The notes below the pieces were generated by a model. It had not been told where the DNA came from, made no database searches, and saw nothing but the letters and a program-made list of their open reading frames with translations. A DNA stretch of 64,000 nt from Phallus indusiatus (lineage: Eukaryota; Basidiomycota; Agaricomycetes; Phallales; Phallaceae): the NCBI GenBank assembly GCA_027605045.1, contig JAQFWX010000024.1, positions 589,708 through 653,707 of the forward strand, read 5' to 3'. The position numbers and the translations under genes are program-made. Each line of letters starts with the position of its first letter. Position 1 is the first letter of the stretch. Shown here piece by piece: positions 33,368-44,875 of this stretch.

Positions 33368-36300
33368 ATGAACTCACTTTCAACTCTTACAACTGCCTCT
33401 TCGTCGTTCAAGGACGCACACAACCGCACCGTCATCTTACGCGGTACAAACCTCAGCGGATCTTCTAAACTCCCATACGGTCGAGCCAGTCACGAATCCT
33501 ATCATTTTTACGAAGATGGTGAATCTGGCGACCTCACCTACATCGGCAGACCCTTTTTACTCTGGGACGGCGACTTGGACTTGGACAACAGAGAGGACGA
33601 AATCATCAAGACTCGCACTTGGTACACTTCAAATTGGGAAGACTCGGCAGACTGTCATCTTGCTAGATTAAAGGGCTGGGGGTTCAATTTGTTGAGATAT
33701 GTCGTTACTTGGGAAGCTTTAGAGCACGACGGACCGTACGTTTTCCCAATTATTACTCGCTGACTCCATATTCTAATGTTCTACTTCTAGAGGAAAATAC
33801 GACTATGAATTTATCGAGTTTACAATAACTATTCTCCGAAAATGCAAGCATTATGGCTTCAGGGTCTACATAGATCCACATCAAGACGTCGTACGTACCT
33901 TTTGTTCCACACATCACAGTAGCACCTCCAACTTAACTCTTTAAAACACAAGTGGTCCCGCTTCTCAGGCGGCTCGGGCGCACCCTACTGGACGCTCACA
34001 GCATGCGGTCTAAACCCCCGAAACTTTACACAGACTGGGACCGCAATCCTCCATCACGAATATACACCTCCATCCACGACGACCAGTTCCGACCCTGTCC
34101 AAATGCCCTCAATGCTCTGGTCAACAGGATACAACCGCCTCGCCGCACAAACCCTTTTTACCCTCTTCTTCGGCGGACGAACATACGCTCCAAAATGCAT
34201 TATCGACGGACTCAACATCCAAGACTACCTCCAATCTCATTTCATCGAGGCGTTCGGTCTTTTAGCTGACAAAATCCGTGAAGCGGATGATCAGGCATCA
34301 TTATCATCTTCTCCCAACGAACGCCTGCTGGACGAGTGTATCATCGGATGGGATAGCATGAATGAACCGTTTCCTGGGTTTTGTGCAATGGAAAAATTAG
34401 ACTGGAACACGACAACCGCGCACGGTGCAGCCCTCAAAAAAGGTCCTCAGCCCAATGTCATGCAGAATCTATGTCTCGGTATGGGAATCAAACAATCCGA
34501 TATCGAGAATTGGGATTTCGGTTCATTCGGTCCTACTAAACTTGGAGAAATCGAGATTGATCCGCGTGGTGCGAAGATGTGGATTACGTCTGAAGAAGCT
34601 GGGGAAGATGAGAATGGGTTTAGTGCACGATGGGGATGGCAACGCGAGAGTAGTTCGTGGCCACTTGGAACTTGCATTTGGGCGTTACACGGTGTATGGT
34701 CCTTTTCAGACGGAACTCCACGGATTCTCAACCCAACTTATTTCGCATCGCCATCACCTTCTTCCTCAAACACAACCTCGCCTTTCCTCACCCACTTTTG
34801 GCTTCCGCACTTCAAAAATTACGCATCCCGCATTCGCTCAGCCTCATCCCATCCATCCTCAATCCTCTTCATCCAACCGCCCGTCTTCGAACCTCCACCC
34901 CCTATCCCCGAATCCATCCTCAAAGGCCGCGCCTGTCTCTCCACACACTACTACGACGGTCTCACACTCGTAACACGCCACTGGGGGTGGTACAACGCTG
35001 ATGCTCTTGGTGTCATCCGCGGGAAATACAGATGGACATGGCAAGCTGTTAAAATCGGTTCTAAAGCCATTCGCGCCAGCTTCCAAGACCAGTTAGGCAT
35101 TCTCAAATCCGACGCTCGACTTATCTCGTCTGCTTCTGAAGAAGAAGAAGATTATTCGTCAACGTTGTCATATCCGACGATGATTGGTGAAATTGGGACA
35201 CCCATGGATATGGATCGAAAGAGGTCGTATGGTCTTCCGTATGCGGATCCGGGCGACGGGGACCGTTATAAATGCGATTATAGTGAGCAGACGAAAGCTC
35301 TCGATGCAAGTTTGAATGCGCTGGATGGGGATAATGCTTTGAATGCGAGTATATGGTGTTATGCACCCGGGAATGGACATCGGTGGGGGGATGGGTGGAA
35401 TATGGAGGATCTGAGTCTGTGGAGTCGGGATGATGTCGGTGTGGAAGGAGGAAAGGAAATGGGAGGGGAAGGGGAAGAGACGGAGGTGAACGAGGTTAAA
35501 GACGCGGAAGTGAAGGACATGGATATAGGCTCGCGGGCCAATCTATTGAATAACGTAGAGAGACAGAAGAGTCTCCCTCCACTTCCTCCGATTACACCTA
35601 CTGCTTCTACCACCATCGATGATGATGCTACATCAGATCGGGACAAAGAAACTGGCAGGATGATGTATCCAAAAGGAGGAAAATTCCTACATGTCGACAT
35701 CGGCGCGGCCTTTGCCGTTACCAACACCACCACCACCACCACCACCACCACCAATTCCTCTACAGCAGCATCACCTCTCTCTACACCCGGCACTCGCACG
35801 CCTTCACCATCTCCCGTAAACGCAGCGCCGAATCCTCCTAATCCTTTCGCCACCACAACCAGTCTCCCATTCGTCCGCTCCCCTGATTCTCCTGTCGGTA
35901 AAGACCATTTCGAATTCAAAACGCGACCACCATCACCACCACCACCATTGCCTTCATTACCGCTTTCCATCGCTTTATCGCGGTCGCTTCCCCCAACACC
36001 TGACCGTTCTTTTAGATCGAGATCAGGCTCTCCACCGCTAATGATGGAGCGAGGAGGAAGAAGAACACCATCCCCTGACGTTCTTCTTGAACAGCTAACA
36101 CGACGAATCAACACTACGGCGACGTACCTCACCTTTTTGACGTCCGGCGCACGAGCTCTGAAAGCGTTTTGTCGGCCGTATCCTATGGCATCGTTCGGCA
36201 AACCGGTGAACATCGCTTTCAATGTTGATACCGGAGAGTTCAAAATGGGCGTTTTACTTCCTGTCGTTTCGCACACCGATACTATGGATATGGGAGAGAA

Positions 36301-37039
36301 TAATAGTAATCCGCCGACAGAGATCTTTGTGCCGCTTGTGCATTACGCTTCAAAACGAGTGTTGAAGACGATAACAACGACGACGATGGAACAACAAAGA
36401 AGAAGAAGAAAAGTCAAAGACCGCAGTTCTACGATGGATACAACGACATCTCTTCAAAACCGACACTCCTCACACTCTCCATATCTACAATCATCACCGT
36501 TAAACCCGCGTACGCGCATGATGACGATGGACTACGACGAGGACGACACTGTTCCACCCACTCCACAAAGCATGACCATGCACCCTAGTCCGGTCTCACT
36601 TTCTCCTTCAGCAGCTGCATCGGCTTCCAGTATGACTCTCGCGAACATGTTAGCTAATAACAAACCCGGCGCCGCGTATCCACATCCACATCAACATCAA
36701 CATCAACATCAACAAGATCCAGATTCAGTCCCCATCTCGACTTTGACTTCAATTGAAGATGATTTAGACATGGATTTGGAAGTGCAAGTTTCGCATGGTA
36801 AAGCAGTACTAGAAGGACAGGTTTTGAAGTGGTATTATGATCTACCGACGAAGAAGAACGACGACGAGAGTGGCAGTGGGGATCCGGAGTCGGTGTTGTA
36901 TGAGATTTACGTGAAGAAAGGCACAGGAAAAGGCGTCGTTGGTGATGATGATGAAGCGGACGAAAGCGAGCAATGGTCCTGTCCTAGAATGTGTTGGGAA
37001 GCTTTGGATAGATGTCGGAAAGGCTTGGTAGGGTGTTGA
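33368..37039 (+). CDS. EGH1: GH5 steryl-beta-glucosidase / glucocerebrosidase-like hydrolase (EGCrP2/Egh1 type)
   Basis: Three exons join in phase: from the ATG at 33368 to about 33738, a second of about 105 nt, and a third running to the stop at 37037-37039. Total length is roughly 1,190 residues. The GH5 core shows [62 protein letters not shown], the acid/base in GWDSMNEPFPGF and the nucleophile glutamate in TMIGEIGTPMD. After the barrel comes a region of about 300 residues that is Pro/Thr/Ser-rich with a nine-threonine run. The GH5 C-terminal sandwich piece (AFCRPYPMASFGKPVNIAFNVDTGEFKM) then appears, itself interrupted by an HQHQHQ tract. Fungal relatives (Egh1, EGCrP2) cleave ergosteryl glucoside or glucosylceramide. 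Which of the two this enzyme prefers is not visible. The family is usually 750-900 residues, so the linker insertions are unusual. Confidence 0.85.
35726..35752 (+). repeat. ACC triplet repeat (9 units) in the GH5 gene
   Basis: Nine ACC codons in a row encode a poly-threonine tract in the disordered linker. A similar CATCAA repeat (about 36685-36710) encodes a His-Gln run. Both are likely polymorphic microsatellites. Confidence 0.8.
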
Positions 37040-38028
37040 ACGTTGAACCCTTGTATTTCGGATACGGATTTTTTTTTCTTTTCTTTTTTATCTTTCTCAT
37101 CCAGCATTTAAGCATTGTTGTCGCACTCCACTGTTTACAAATTACGATCACGATTTGCATTTGTGTTTTGTTTTTTTCGCTTCATGCATTAAATGGACAT
37201 CAAATATATCTAAATCAATATATGTATGTATTGAACGCTTCGACTTGGAAATGGTATTTGGAACGAAACTACCTGAACCTTACAACTATGTATGTCTACG
37301 GCCTTTGCGCTCGATTTCTGGTGAAGCAAAAAAAAAAAGCTACCAACGCCCAAGGCAACTAGTATAGTAGGCGCAACGGATCAGCGAGCGCCCATTACAT
37401 TTGACTCGCATTGCTCTTTGCTTTCACCATTACAATAATCAGCGCGCACTAGCGGCACGCTCACGTTATATACATAGTCATATGAACTATATAAACCCGC
37501 CCAGTGCTGTCCCCCACATTTCGAACATAGTTATAGCTTAAACCCCCCGGCTTACGACGGACTCGGAAAGCACGACAAAACAGGACTTAAACTCATTATG
37601 TTAAAGGCCACAAGTGCGTCGGCACATCTGCTTTTTTATCATGCTCGACTTCTTTCAATTATGTTCACTTCTAGTCAAATAAATGGTAAAGGGATGGGCG
37701 TTTCAATAATATGTACATTCATCCTGGACGACAACGCCATTTCATCAAGCCACAACCCGATTCCTAAGACCTAATAGATCGCATAGTACTAGAACCCTTC
37801 AAACCCTTCCTCATTACAAGTCTAATTCTATTACGCAAATGGGTTATTTTTTAGATATGACCTTTTCGTGGTGGTGCTCCCACGTGATGTTGGTGAGATA
37901 GAAGCAAGTCGCCACTTCAAAAGGTACATATTAGCGCGATAAGCCCCTCTTTCAATGGCTGCAGCACCACTATAAAAAGCCCTCCATATCCATTTCCGCT
38001 TGATAATCATTCCTTTCATTTTTACGCC
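37040..38028. other. Intergenic region, GH5 3' flank and MFS promoter
   Basis: T-rich sequence after the GH5 stop resembles a 3' UTR. The rest contains no supported gene. The right end carries the MFS TATA box. Confidence 0.55.
37971..37978 (+). promoter_or_regulatory. TATA box of the MFS transporter gene
   Basis: TATAAAAA lies 58 nt upstream of the ATG at 38029, followed by a pyrimidine-rich stretch that is likely the transcription start region. Confidence 0.6.
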
Positions 38029-40922
38029 ATGTCGTACAACTCTCCTAAGGACGAAAAGTCTTTCGCAGGTTTGGAGACAAGCGCACATGACGTTGTCCAT
38101 ACTGTTCACGTGCAAGAGAAACTGATTGACGAAGCTGCCCACTTCAGTCTAGGAAGAGAGATAGATCCCAATGAAGCTCTCCGGGTGAGGAAAAAAATCG
38201 ACAGGCATATTCTACCGATGATGTGTGGTACGTGTCATCAGGCAACTCAAAGTCTTCGTTACATGCATTGACAACTTGATAGTTCTTTATTGGTGAGCGA
38301 CCAGCAATTTTTATTTCCGAATGTATTTGAAGCCCGTGCCTTTTCAGGATCCAATTTATGGATAAGACGACCTTGGGAAGTTCCGCTATTCGTAAGGAGT
38401 CTCTTTTCGTTTCAAAGTTGGACTACTTCATTCGTTCTCTCCAGTTGGAATTAGGTAATTTCAGTACGAATAATGCATGAAGTGTAACGAAATGTACTCT
38501 GCAGGACTGACACTCATCTCAATGCCAACGAGTGAGTACTTTCCATATGAATACTATACCCAGCTGACATCCCCTTTCAGATAGTAAATGATTCCTCTTT
38601 CTGCACGTCAGATGACTCACGTGAGCTCACCTTATGATTCAGCAATTGGCTTGGAACAGTATTCTACATCAGTTACTTGATCTTCGAATACCCGTGAGTA
38701 ATAATTCGCACGAAGGCATTTCCCTCCGTTGATCACCATACATATACAGACAAAACATGGCACTTCAGCGATTCCCTGTTGGAAAATGGATGTCGTTGAA
38801 CATTTTCGTATGGTCGATTGCACTAGCTTCACAGGCCGCGTGTAAAGATTTCGCCGGATTATTTGTCTGTACGTAACATCTGCTTATACAATCTACATGT
38901 GTCGCACTGATTCCTCATCACACCCAAGTGCGCTTTATCATGGGAATGTGCGAAGGGAGTATTACGGCAGGATTTTTGATCGTTACTTCAATGTTTTACA
39001 CAAGGAGGGAACAAAGACAGCGAGTGGGATACTGGTGTGGGTACCTTAAATTCACTGTCAAAACTAAAGTCACGCCGAACCTAATTGAAAATAGTCCTGA
39101 TGAATGGGACAGGTAAGTTTGCGTCGGTATAAATATAACACATTGGCCCGAAATCCATCGTTATCCAGCCCAAATCATAACTGGCTTCTTGAGTTTCGGG
39201 GTCCTTCACATCAAAAATAGCAGATTACATCCTTGGCAATGGTGATAGTTCCTTAATTATCATTGGGTGAATCATGAGTTACTCACGATTCCGACTCTCG
39301 ATTATCAGGTTCATGATAATAACAGGCATCATGACACTATTTCTCGCCATCTCATTTTGGTAAAATTGCTACTCTATCTTCACGAGAAAAATTCTGAGAC
39401 AATATTCTAGGCTTCTCTTTCCCGATTCCCCAACCACTGCCTGGTTCTTGACTCACGAGGAACGTAAGATAGCCGTTGAGCGCATCAAGGTATGTTCTCT
39501 GGTGAATCAAATGGCGATTGTTAAGCTACATAGCTTGTCTACTAGGTTAATCAAACTGGTATTGGTAACAAGAAGTTCAAAATGGAGCAGTTCGTTGTCT
39601 ACTCAGCGTTGTTTTTTTCATGAAAACTTTTAACATCGTAATTAATTTAGAGTCATTGAATGCATGAAGGAACCTAAGACCTGGCTTTTTGCGCTTTTGT
39701 ATGTTATTAAATCATCCTCATTGCCAGTCGTCTCTGAATCACATTACATATAGTTCCTGCCTTGAGTACGTTAGACGTCCCTTAAAACTAATAACATAGC
39801 TCAACATTCCCTAATCATAGTAACATTCCGAACTCAGTAAGAACACGATTCATATTTGTTTTTTATTCTCAGACAATTTCATAGCTCACGAACCAACGTC
39901 AAATTATAATAAATAGCTTTGGATTCACTACGCTCCAAACAACATTGTTGGGTACGCTTCATCTTCGTCAGATTACGAACTGTATGTAACATCTCATATC
40001 ATAGGTTGCGTTGACGGTTCAATCGAAAGTAAATGTTTCACGAATTTTCTCGAATATCATAGCGCTGTTTACCTGACCAAAAAAAAAAAATCCAGTTTTC
40101 ACCATTTTGGCGGGTGTCTTCCTCGTTTCTAAATTCAAAAATGCCATTGCATGGGTTGGAATACTCTTTTTCATGCCAAGTATAGTTGGAACTATTCTCG
40201 AGACTTCTCTTCCTGGGAATGACAAGATTGGTTTGTTACTCAGCTATTGGACAACTGGTGTTTGTACGCATGTTCTTTCACACTTATACGACACACGTCA
40301 CTGCGATATACTGACTCGGCTATTAGGTACGACTGGATTTGTGCTGAGCTTGAGCTGGGTAAATGCCGTCACCGCCGGACACACAAAGCGTATCACCATG
40401 AATGCAATTATGTTGTCTGCGTACTGTATAGGAAATATTGTTGGACCGCAAAGTATGATTACCTATTCTTTTCACTCTTACAAAAAAAATGGATCTTGAT
40501 GTATATTCCCCAAGTGTGGCAAGCTCGTTTTGCTCCGAGAAACCGCGTCCCGTGGATAGTTATCGCCGTTTGCTACACCATCTGCCCATTCCTTCTCTGG
40601 GTGAGAATACGGATTCCCCTATCTTTTAACTTCTAATGTCCTCCGATATACTTTCAGTGGATACGTATCATTTTATCGAACGAGAATAAGCGAAGGGATG
40701 CTGAAGCTGAATCTCGCTCCGTTGACTCAGAGTCTAAAGATGTTTATGTTGAAGAGACCCTGGATGATGGAACCGTAGTGGAAGTCAAAGTCGATAAGGT
40801 ATTGTTGATCACTTTACACTTCAAGTAATTTATTTCTCGAAGTTAAAGCAATCTTGCTCCATTCTTAGGCGTTTCTCGATTTAACAGATATACAAAACCG
40901 TGATTTTCGTTATGTCTTGTAG
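38029..40922 (+). CDS. MFS transporter, Dal5/TNA1 anion:cation symporter family
   Basis: About 20 exons assemble in phase from the ATG at 38029 to the TAG at 40920-40922, about 500 residues. Landmarks are IDRHILPMMCVLYWIQFMDKTTLGSSAI (TM1), EYNWLGTVFYISYLIFEYPQNMALQRFPVGKWM (TM2), VVRFIMGMCEGSITAGFLIVTSMFYTRREQ (TM4), YWFLMNGTAQIITGFLSFGVLHI and FPDSPTTAWFLTHEERKIAVER (central loop). Further along are SFGFTTLQTTLLGCVDG, VGTILETSLPGNDKIGLLLSYW, ITMNAIMLSAYCIGNIVGPQ and VCYTICPFLLW. This is the allantoate/nicotinate/carboxylate permease family, and the substrate cannot be named. Exons of 10, 10 and 3 nt are needed to keep TM1-TM2 intact. A charged tail ends at LTDIQNRDFRYVL. Confidence 0.85.
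38283..38292 (+). other. 10-nt micro-exon 1 of the MFS gene
   Basis: TTCTTTATTG, with a GATAG acceptor and a GTGAGC donor, joins MMC to WIQFMDKTTLG and encodes V-L-Y-W with its neighbours. The phases are 1 and 2 on the two sides. Confidence 0.7.
38445..38454 (+). other. 10-nt micro-exon 2 of the MFS gene
   Basis: TTGGAATTAG, with a CTCCAG acceptor and a GTAATT donor, joins SSAI to TDTHLNANE and encodes L-G-I-R. This reproduces the ILGIR-TDTHL pattern of the family. Confidence 0.7.
38581..38583 (+). other. Putative 3-nt micro-exon of the MFS gene
   Basis: Between TTTCAG and GTAAAT lies only ATA. With it, the protein reads NANEYNWLGTVFY, restoring the tyrosine usually found before the W-L-G of this family. 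Without it, splicing GA directly to C gives NANDNWLG. Both keep the frame, so family conservation is the only discriminator. Confidence 0.45.
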
Positions 40923-41116
40923 ACTAAAAATAAATTCTGTAATACCAGCTGTATCAGTGCTTCTCGTGGAATAAATTGGTAGATGTCTAATCCAATAAGG
41001 CATTGTGGAACCACGTTGTTATCTGTTGTGATTTGCGTTCCTTGACTTATGTCATCACCCAAAGATAGATCATATAATGCTTCTCAGCGACCTGGAATGG
41101 TTTATCGCCAACCGCA
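40923..41116 (+). promoter_or_regulatory. HEM13 promoter region
   Basis: Only 194 bp separate the MFS stop from the HEM13 ATG, so terminator and promoter must be compact. A CATATAAT stretch near 41071 is the best TATA-like candidate. Confidence 0.35.
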
Positions 41117-42187
41117 ATGTCCTCTCAGTCAAGTATGAGAGAACAAGTTCAGACATACATTAAAGACCTCCAACGTCGCATTATCGAGTCAATAGAAACC
41201 CTAGATCCAGACGGACCCCGATTTTTTAACGATGCATGGGACAGACCTGAAGGTGGTTACGGGCAATCCTCCATCCTATCGAACGGGAAACACATCGAAA
41301 AGGGCGGTGTCAATATATCCGTCGTCTATGGCAAACTCCCACCTGCGGCAATCAAGCAAATGCGAGCGGATCATGAAGGATTACCGTGGAACGACTCCCA
41401 GGGTGGTATCACAAAATCGCTCCCCTTTTTTGCTGCTGGTCTCAGTTTGGTTATTCACCCACGTCGCCCGGAGGCGCCTACTGTACATGCCAACTATCGT
41501 TATTTCGAAATTACAGATGACGAGGAAGCGACGGACGAGGAGACGGGTACCGTCTCGCCGAAAATTCTTGCGTGGTGGTTCGGCGGAGGATCTGATCTCA
41601 CACCCTCTTATTTGTTCCCTGACGACGCCGAACACTTTCACCGGACATTAAAGAACGCTTGTGATCCATTCGGTGAAGCTCTCTACCCGACTTTCAAAAA
41701 GTGGTGCGATGAATACTTTTACATCCCTCATCGCAAAGAGGCACGCGGTATTGGCGGTCTGTTCTTCGACGATCTCAGCACACACGATCATAAACGTTTT
41801 CCTGGTGTTGAAAAGAGACCACGCACTCAACAAGACATCTGGGCGTTTATCCGCTCTTGCGGCGACGCTTTCGTCCCTTCCTATCTACCTATCCTGCGAC
41901 GTCGCATCGCGATTCCCGAAAACATCCCATCCCCTATTTCGGGCAGCGAAGAACACAAACGACGATGGCAGCTCCTCAGACGGGGTCGTTATGTGGAATT
42001 CAACCTTGTGTATGACAGAGGTACAAAGTTTGGGTTGAACACGCCTGGAGCGCGTGTGGAGAGTATTCTCATGAGTCTACCCGATACCGCCTCTTGGGAA
42101 TATCGTTCAAGTTTTGGTGAAGAAGAGAACACAGCAGAGAAAGAGATAACGGACGTCTTAAGGAATCCAAAAGATTGGGTTAGCTAA
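41117..42187 (+). CDS. HEM13: Coproporphyrinogen III oxidase
   Basis: An uninterrupted frame of 356 codons. The oxygen-dependent enzyme converts coproporphyrinogen III to protoporphyrinogen IX in haem synthesis by two oxidative decarboxylations. All family blocks are present: GGVNISVVYGKLP, FFAAGLSLVIHPRRPEAPTV, HANYRYFE, WWFGGGSDLTPSYLFPDDAEHFH, CDEYFYIPHRKEARGIGGLFFDDL, and RRGRYVEFNLVYDRGTKFGL with the C-terminal block ESILMSLPDTASWEY. Length matches cytosolic fungal enzymes and no mitochondrial leader is visible. It is intronless, in contrast to most of its neighbours. Confidence 0.96.
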   Translation: MSSQSSMREQVQTYIKDLQRRIIESIETLDPDGPRFFNDAWDRPEGGYGQSSILSNGKHIEKGGVNISVVYGKLPPAAIKQMRADHEGLPWNDSQGGITKSLPFFAAGLSLVIHPRRPEAPTVHANYRYFEITDDEEATDEETGTVSPKILAWWFGGGSDLTPSYLFPDDAEHFHRTLKNACDPFGEALYPTFKKWCDEYFYIPHRKEARGIGGLFFDDLSTHDHKRFPGVEKRPRTQQDIWAFIRSCGDAFVPSYLPILRRRIAIPENIPSPISGSEEHKRRWQLLRRGRYVEFNLVYDRGTKFGLNTPGARVESILMSLPDTASWEYRSSFGEEENTAEKEITDVLRNPKDWVS

Positions 42188-42290
42188 TTTACATCTTGTT
42201 ATCTTTGAATGTACACAAGCTTGGCTGAAAATATTGATTCACTACTCCATATATCCCTATGTATATATTGATAACCGAGATCAATTGCGA

Positions 42291-44561
42291 CTATGACCCT
42301 CCACTCCAAATATTCTCACTGAGGTCTATATTCGACGTGAACCAAAATGCCACAACGACGTTGTAAAATGGAACACTAACCCGACGAGGACAATCAATGG
42401 TCACTTTATTGCACCCATAACACTTAATCTCTTGTATGTTCTCACAGCCGTCCAACAATTCTTTCATGACAAAATTATCGACGCCTCTGCAGAAGCCCAC
42501 ATCGATTTTGGCAAGTTGGCGTGCTTTCTTGCCTATCGTTGATAGCACCTCGGTTGAAGCGTCCTTCCAGTTATTGATATTGAGTAAACCTAGTCTTGTT
42601 CCGGAATGATCCAATAGCGCCTCAAGTGCATTCATGGCGAGGAGATGGTTCTTTGAAAGATTTATCAATTCCAGAGGAGGATTATCCGTCCACGACTTGA
42701 AAAATTCTGCGATACCAGCATCCGTCACAAGTGGTATATCTGCTAATCCCAGATGATTTAGGTTCTTCGTATTGGGCAATATACCATTCCGAACGATAGC
42801 ATCAGACAAATTCACGTTGCCAGAAAGGTCGAGATGAACAAGATTGGACCCGAGATATTCTAGTAATTTGACGACTGAGTCATCATTCAAAGAAACTGCA
42901 GGGTACGTGATTTCAAGAGAAGTAAGGTTGGTTAATTTGCAAAGAGAGTCTATCCAGTCATCAGACATCTTCCCAATCTCGGAGAGACGTAGCTCTGTCA
43001 AGTTTGTTCCGACGTCTGTAAGCGTAGTAAGGCAGCTTTCGTCGAAACGAGGTGATTGAGTTATGAGGAATCCTTGTAATTGAGATCCTACTCGCTGAAG
43101 GAAAGTCGTCCAACCATCGACACGGACCAGGAACGGACCCAGTAATTCAATTCTCTTGAGAGAAGGAAGATGTTCCGCCCAGTGGATCAAAGCATCGTCG
43201 GTCAGCCTGCCACAGAAATCTATCTTGAGATTTTGAAGATTTGGATTGAGGGAGCCTAAAGTGCGAAACGCGTCATTCTGCAGATCTGTTTATTTATATT
43301 TTTTTGACAAGCGATCAGCCCCGAAAAAAATACAAATGTGGGTACTCACTCGTAGCATCATATAAGACCAATGAAGTGTTGCTCCTGTCGTAAAATAATT
43401 GACAGTTTTGCGCCGTGCTAGGTAACAATCAGCAAACCATCACAATCCGAACGGACGTGGAAGCTCACAGGCTCCGATTTTTCGCAATAACTTTCGCGAT
43501 CTTCTCCATATTTATAGCACCAATATCACCTAAAGCTTCCACATCTTCAATGTGACGCCCGATAACCTAATTGTTGTGGATTACTTATCAGTCCTCAAAT
43601 AAAAAATTGTAGCGGGAGAAACGTGCGAACATACATCAATGCACAGAGCCGCTAAACTCTTCACACGATCTGGTTCCTCGAAGCTAACAACTTTTCTTTT
43701 TTCAGATGGGTCCTTTCGCTTTCTTGGTGTTGCTTTCTTGAACGGATCGACACCCGTTTGTTTAACGCAGACATTGCAAAGTGATCCAAGCTTGTCTCTC
43801 GACGCGACGGTGTACTTTGTCTAATGCAGGATATAAGATACTTGGAGTACAACATCAGGCGAGCGACGTACGACTGTAAACCTCTTCGAGCATTCTACGC
43901 AATTCACGAAAGTACCAGGTGCCGGTACTGCACTTCCACCATTCGCAAACCCTTTTGAAAGAGCATGATACAGATCATCGTCCGCAGAATCATCGTCCGC
44001 AGAATCATCGCTATTCTCGTCGCCTTTTCCTTTTTTACCACGACCTTTAGCCCTCTTCTTTTCCTCGGCTTTGAGCTTTTCCGCTTGAGCCCTAGTTAGT
44101 TTACGCTTTTTGGAAGGACTTGCGCTGGGTTCTTCATTGGTTTCATCCAAAGCGTCAGAGTCATAACCACTTTGTTTGCGCTGAGAGACAAAGGAACAAT
44201 GATATGTCAAAGATAGCACTACTAGCATGCTGCCACTCACCTTTCCTTCCGCTTCGCTCTACCACTACTTTCTGCAACATTTTCTTCATTTTCAACGTCA
44301 TGACCACCATCACCCTCAGTTGTATTACTCGGACCAGCATCAGCGTTATTGCCAGCTTCTTGTTGTTGTTGTTGTTGTTGTTGTTGCTGCTGCTGTTGTT
44401 CTAGAAACGCGCGCCGTCTCTCTAAGATTGAGCGGGCGGAAATTCCTTGCTCCTGATTAAACACAGTTTAGTACCTGGTAGTTCAGACTTTGTAAAAATA
44501 AGCGAACCTTGAGAAACTCTGTCAACGCTGAGGTTGGACCGCGTACATTGTTACGAGACAT
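42291..44561 (-). CDS. RAD7: RAD7-like nucleotide excision repair protein (LRR)
   Basis: The start is the ATG at 44561 (MSRNNVRGPTSALTEFLKEQGIS), the conserved RAD7 N-terminus. A variable charged region follows with a 13-glutamine run and KKRKLTRAQAEKLKAEEKKR (probable nuclear signal). A Cys motif comes next: NCVECSKRFTVTKYT and LCNVCVKQ. A leucine-rich repeat domain ends the protein (LKIDFCGRLTDDALIHWAEHLPSLKRIELLGPF, LVHLDLSGNVNLSDAIV, LGLADIPLVTDAGI, AKIDVGFCRGVDNFVMKELLDGCENIQEIKCYGCNKVT). RAD7 works with RAD16 in global genome repair and with Elongin C/Cul3 as a ubiquitin ligase. The stop is at 42291. A short terminal intron near 42295-42395 is possible without changing the stop. Confidence 0.88.
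44360..44398 (-). repeat. CAA/CAG repeat, 13 glutamine codons in RAD7
   Basis: Nine CAA codons, three CAG codons and one CAA codon form a poly-Gln run between a Glu-Arg-rich helix and the acidic linker. It is probably length-variable between strains. Confidence 0.85.
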
Positions 44562-44875
44562 GTTTAATTATCGCGTCTTTTGTCCGGTGAGAAAAAAAAA
44601 GAAACAAGAGCGTGTTTTGTGCGTTCAAACTCCGCCCGGGTCCCGCACAATAAGGTGATGACCGAGACTCGGCCGAAACATCGGTGTCCATGAACAAACA
44701 AAGCCAGTTGAGGACCAGATTCGGAAATATCTAAAAGAGAATATATCTGATTTCTGAATTCTTACGAGAAGATATTGATAAGCGTGCACAGGACAAGAAA
44801 GTTTAACTTACGGAATAACTATTTCAAACTCAGACTTGTTTCGTCAGACCAGCTTGCGACGTCACCCTCAAGAGG
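44562..44875. promoter_or_regulatory. Bidirectional promoter RAD7 / DBR1
   Basis: Only 314 bp lie between the two divergent start codons, so both genes share this region. It contains a GC-rich block around 44625-44690 and an AT-rich block around 44730-44790. No TATA box is obvious. Confidence 0.5.

Noticed and set aside
35359..36276. Long minus-strand open frame opposite the GH5 gene
   Set aside because: It is the antisense shadow of low-complexity GH5 coding sequence (Val/Gly-rich runs mirror the ACC repeat) and has no independent signals.
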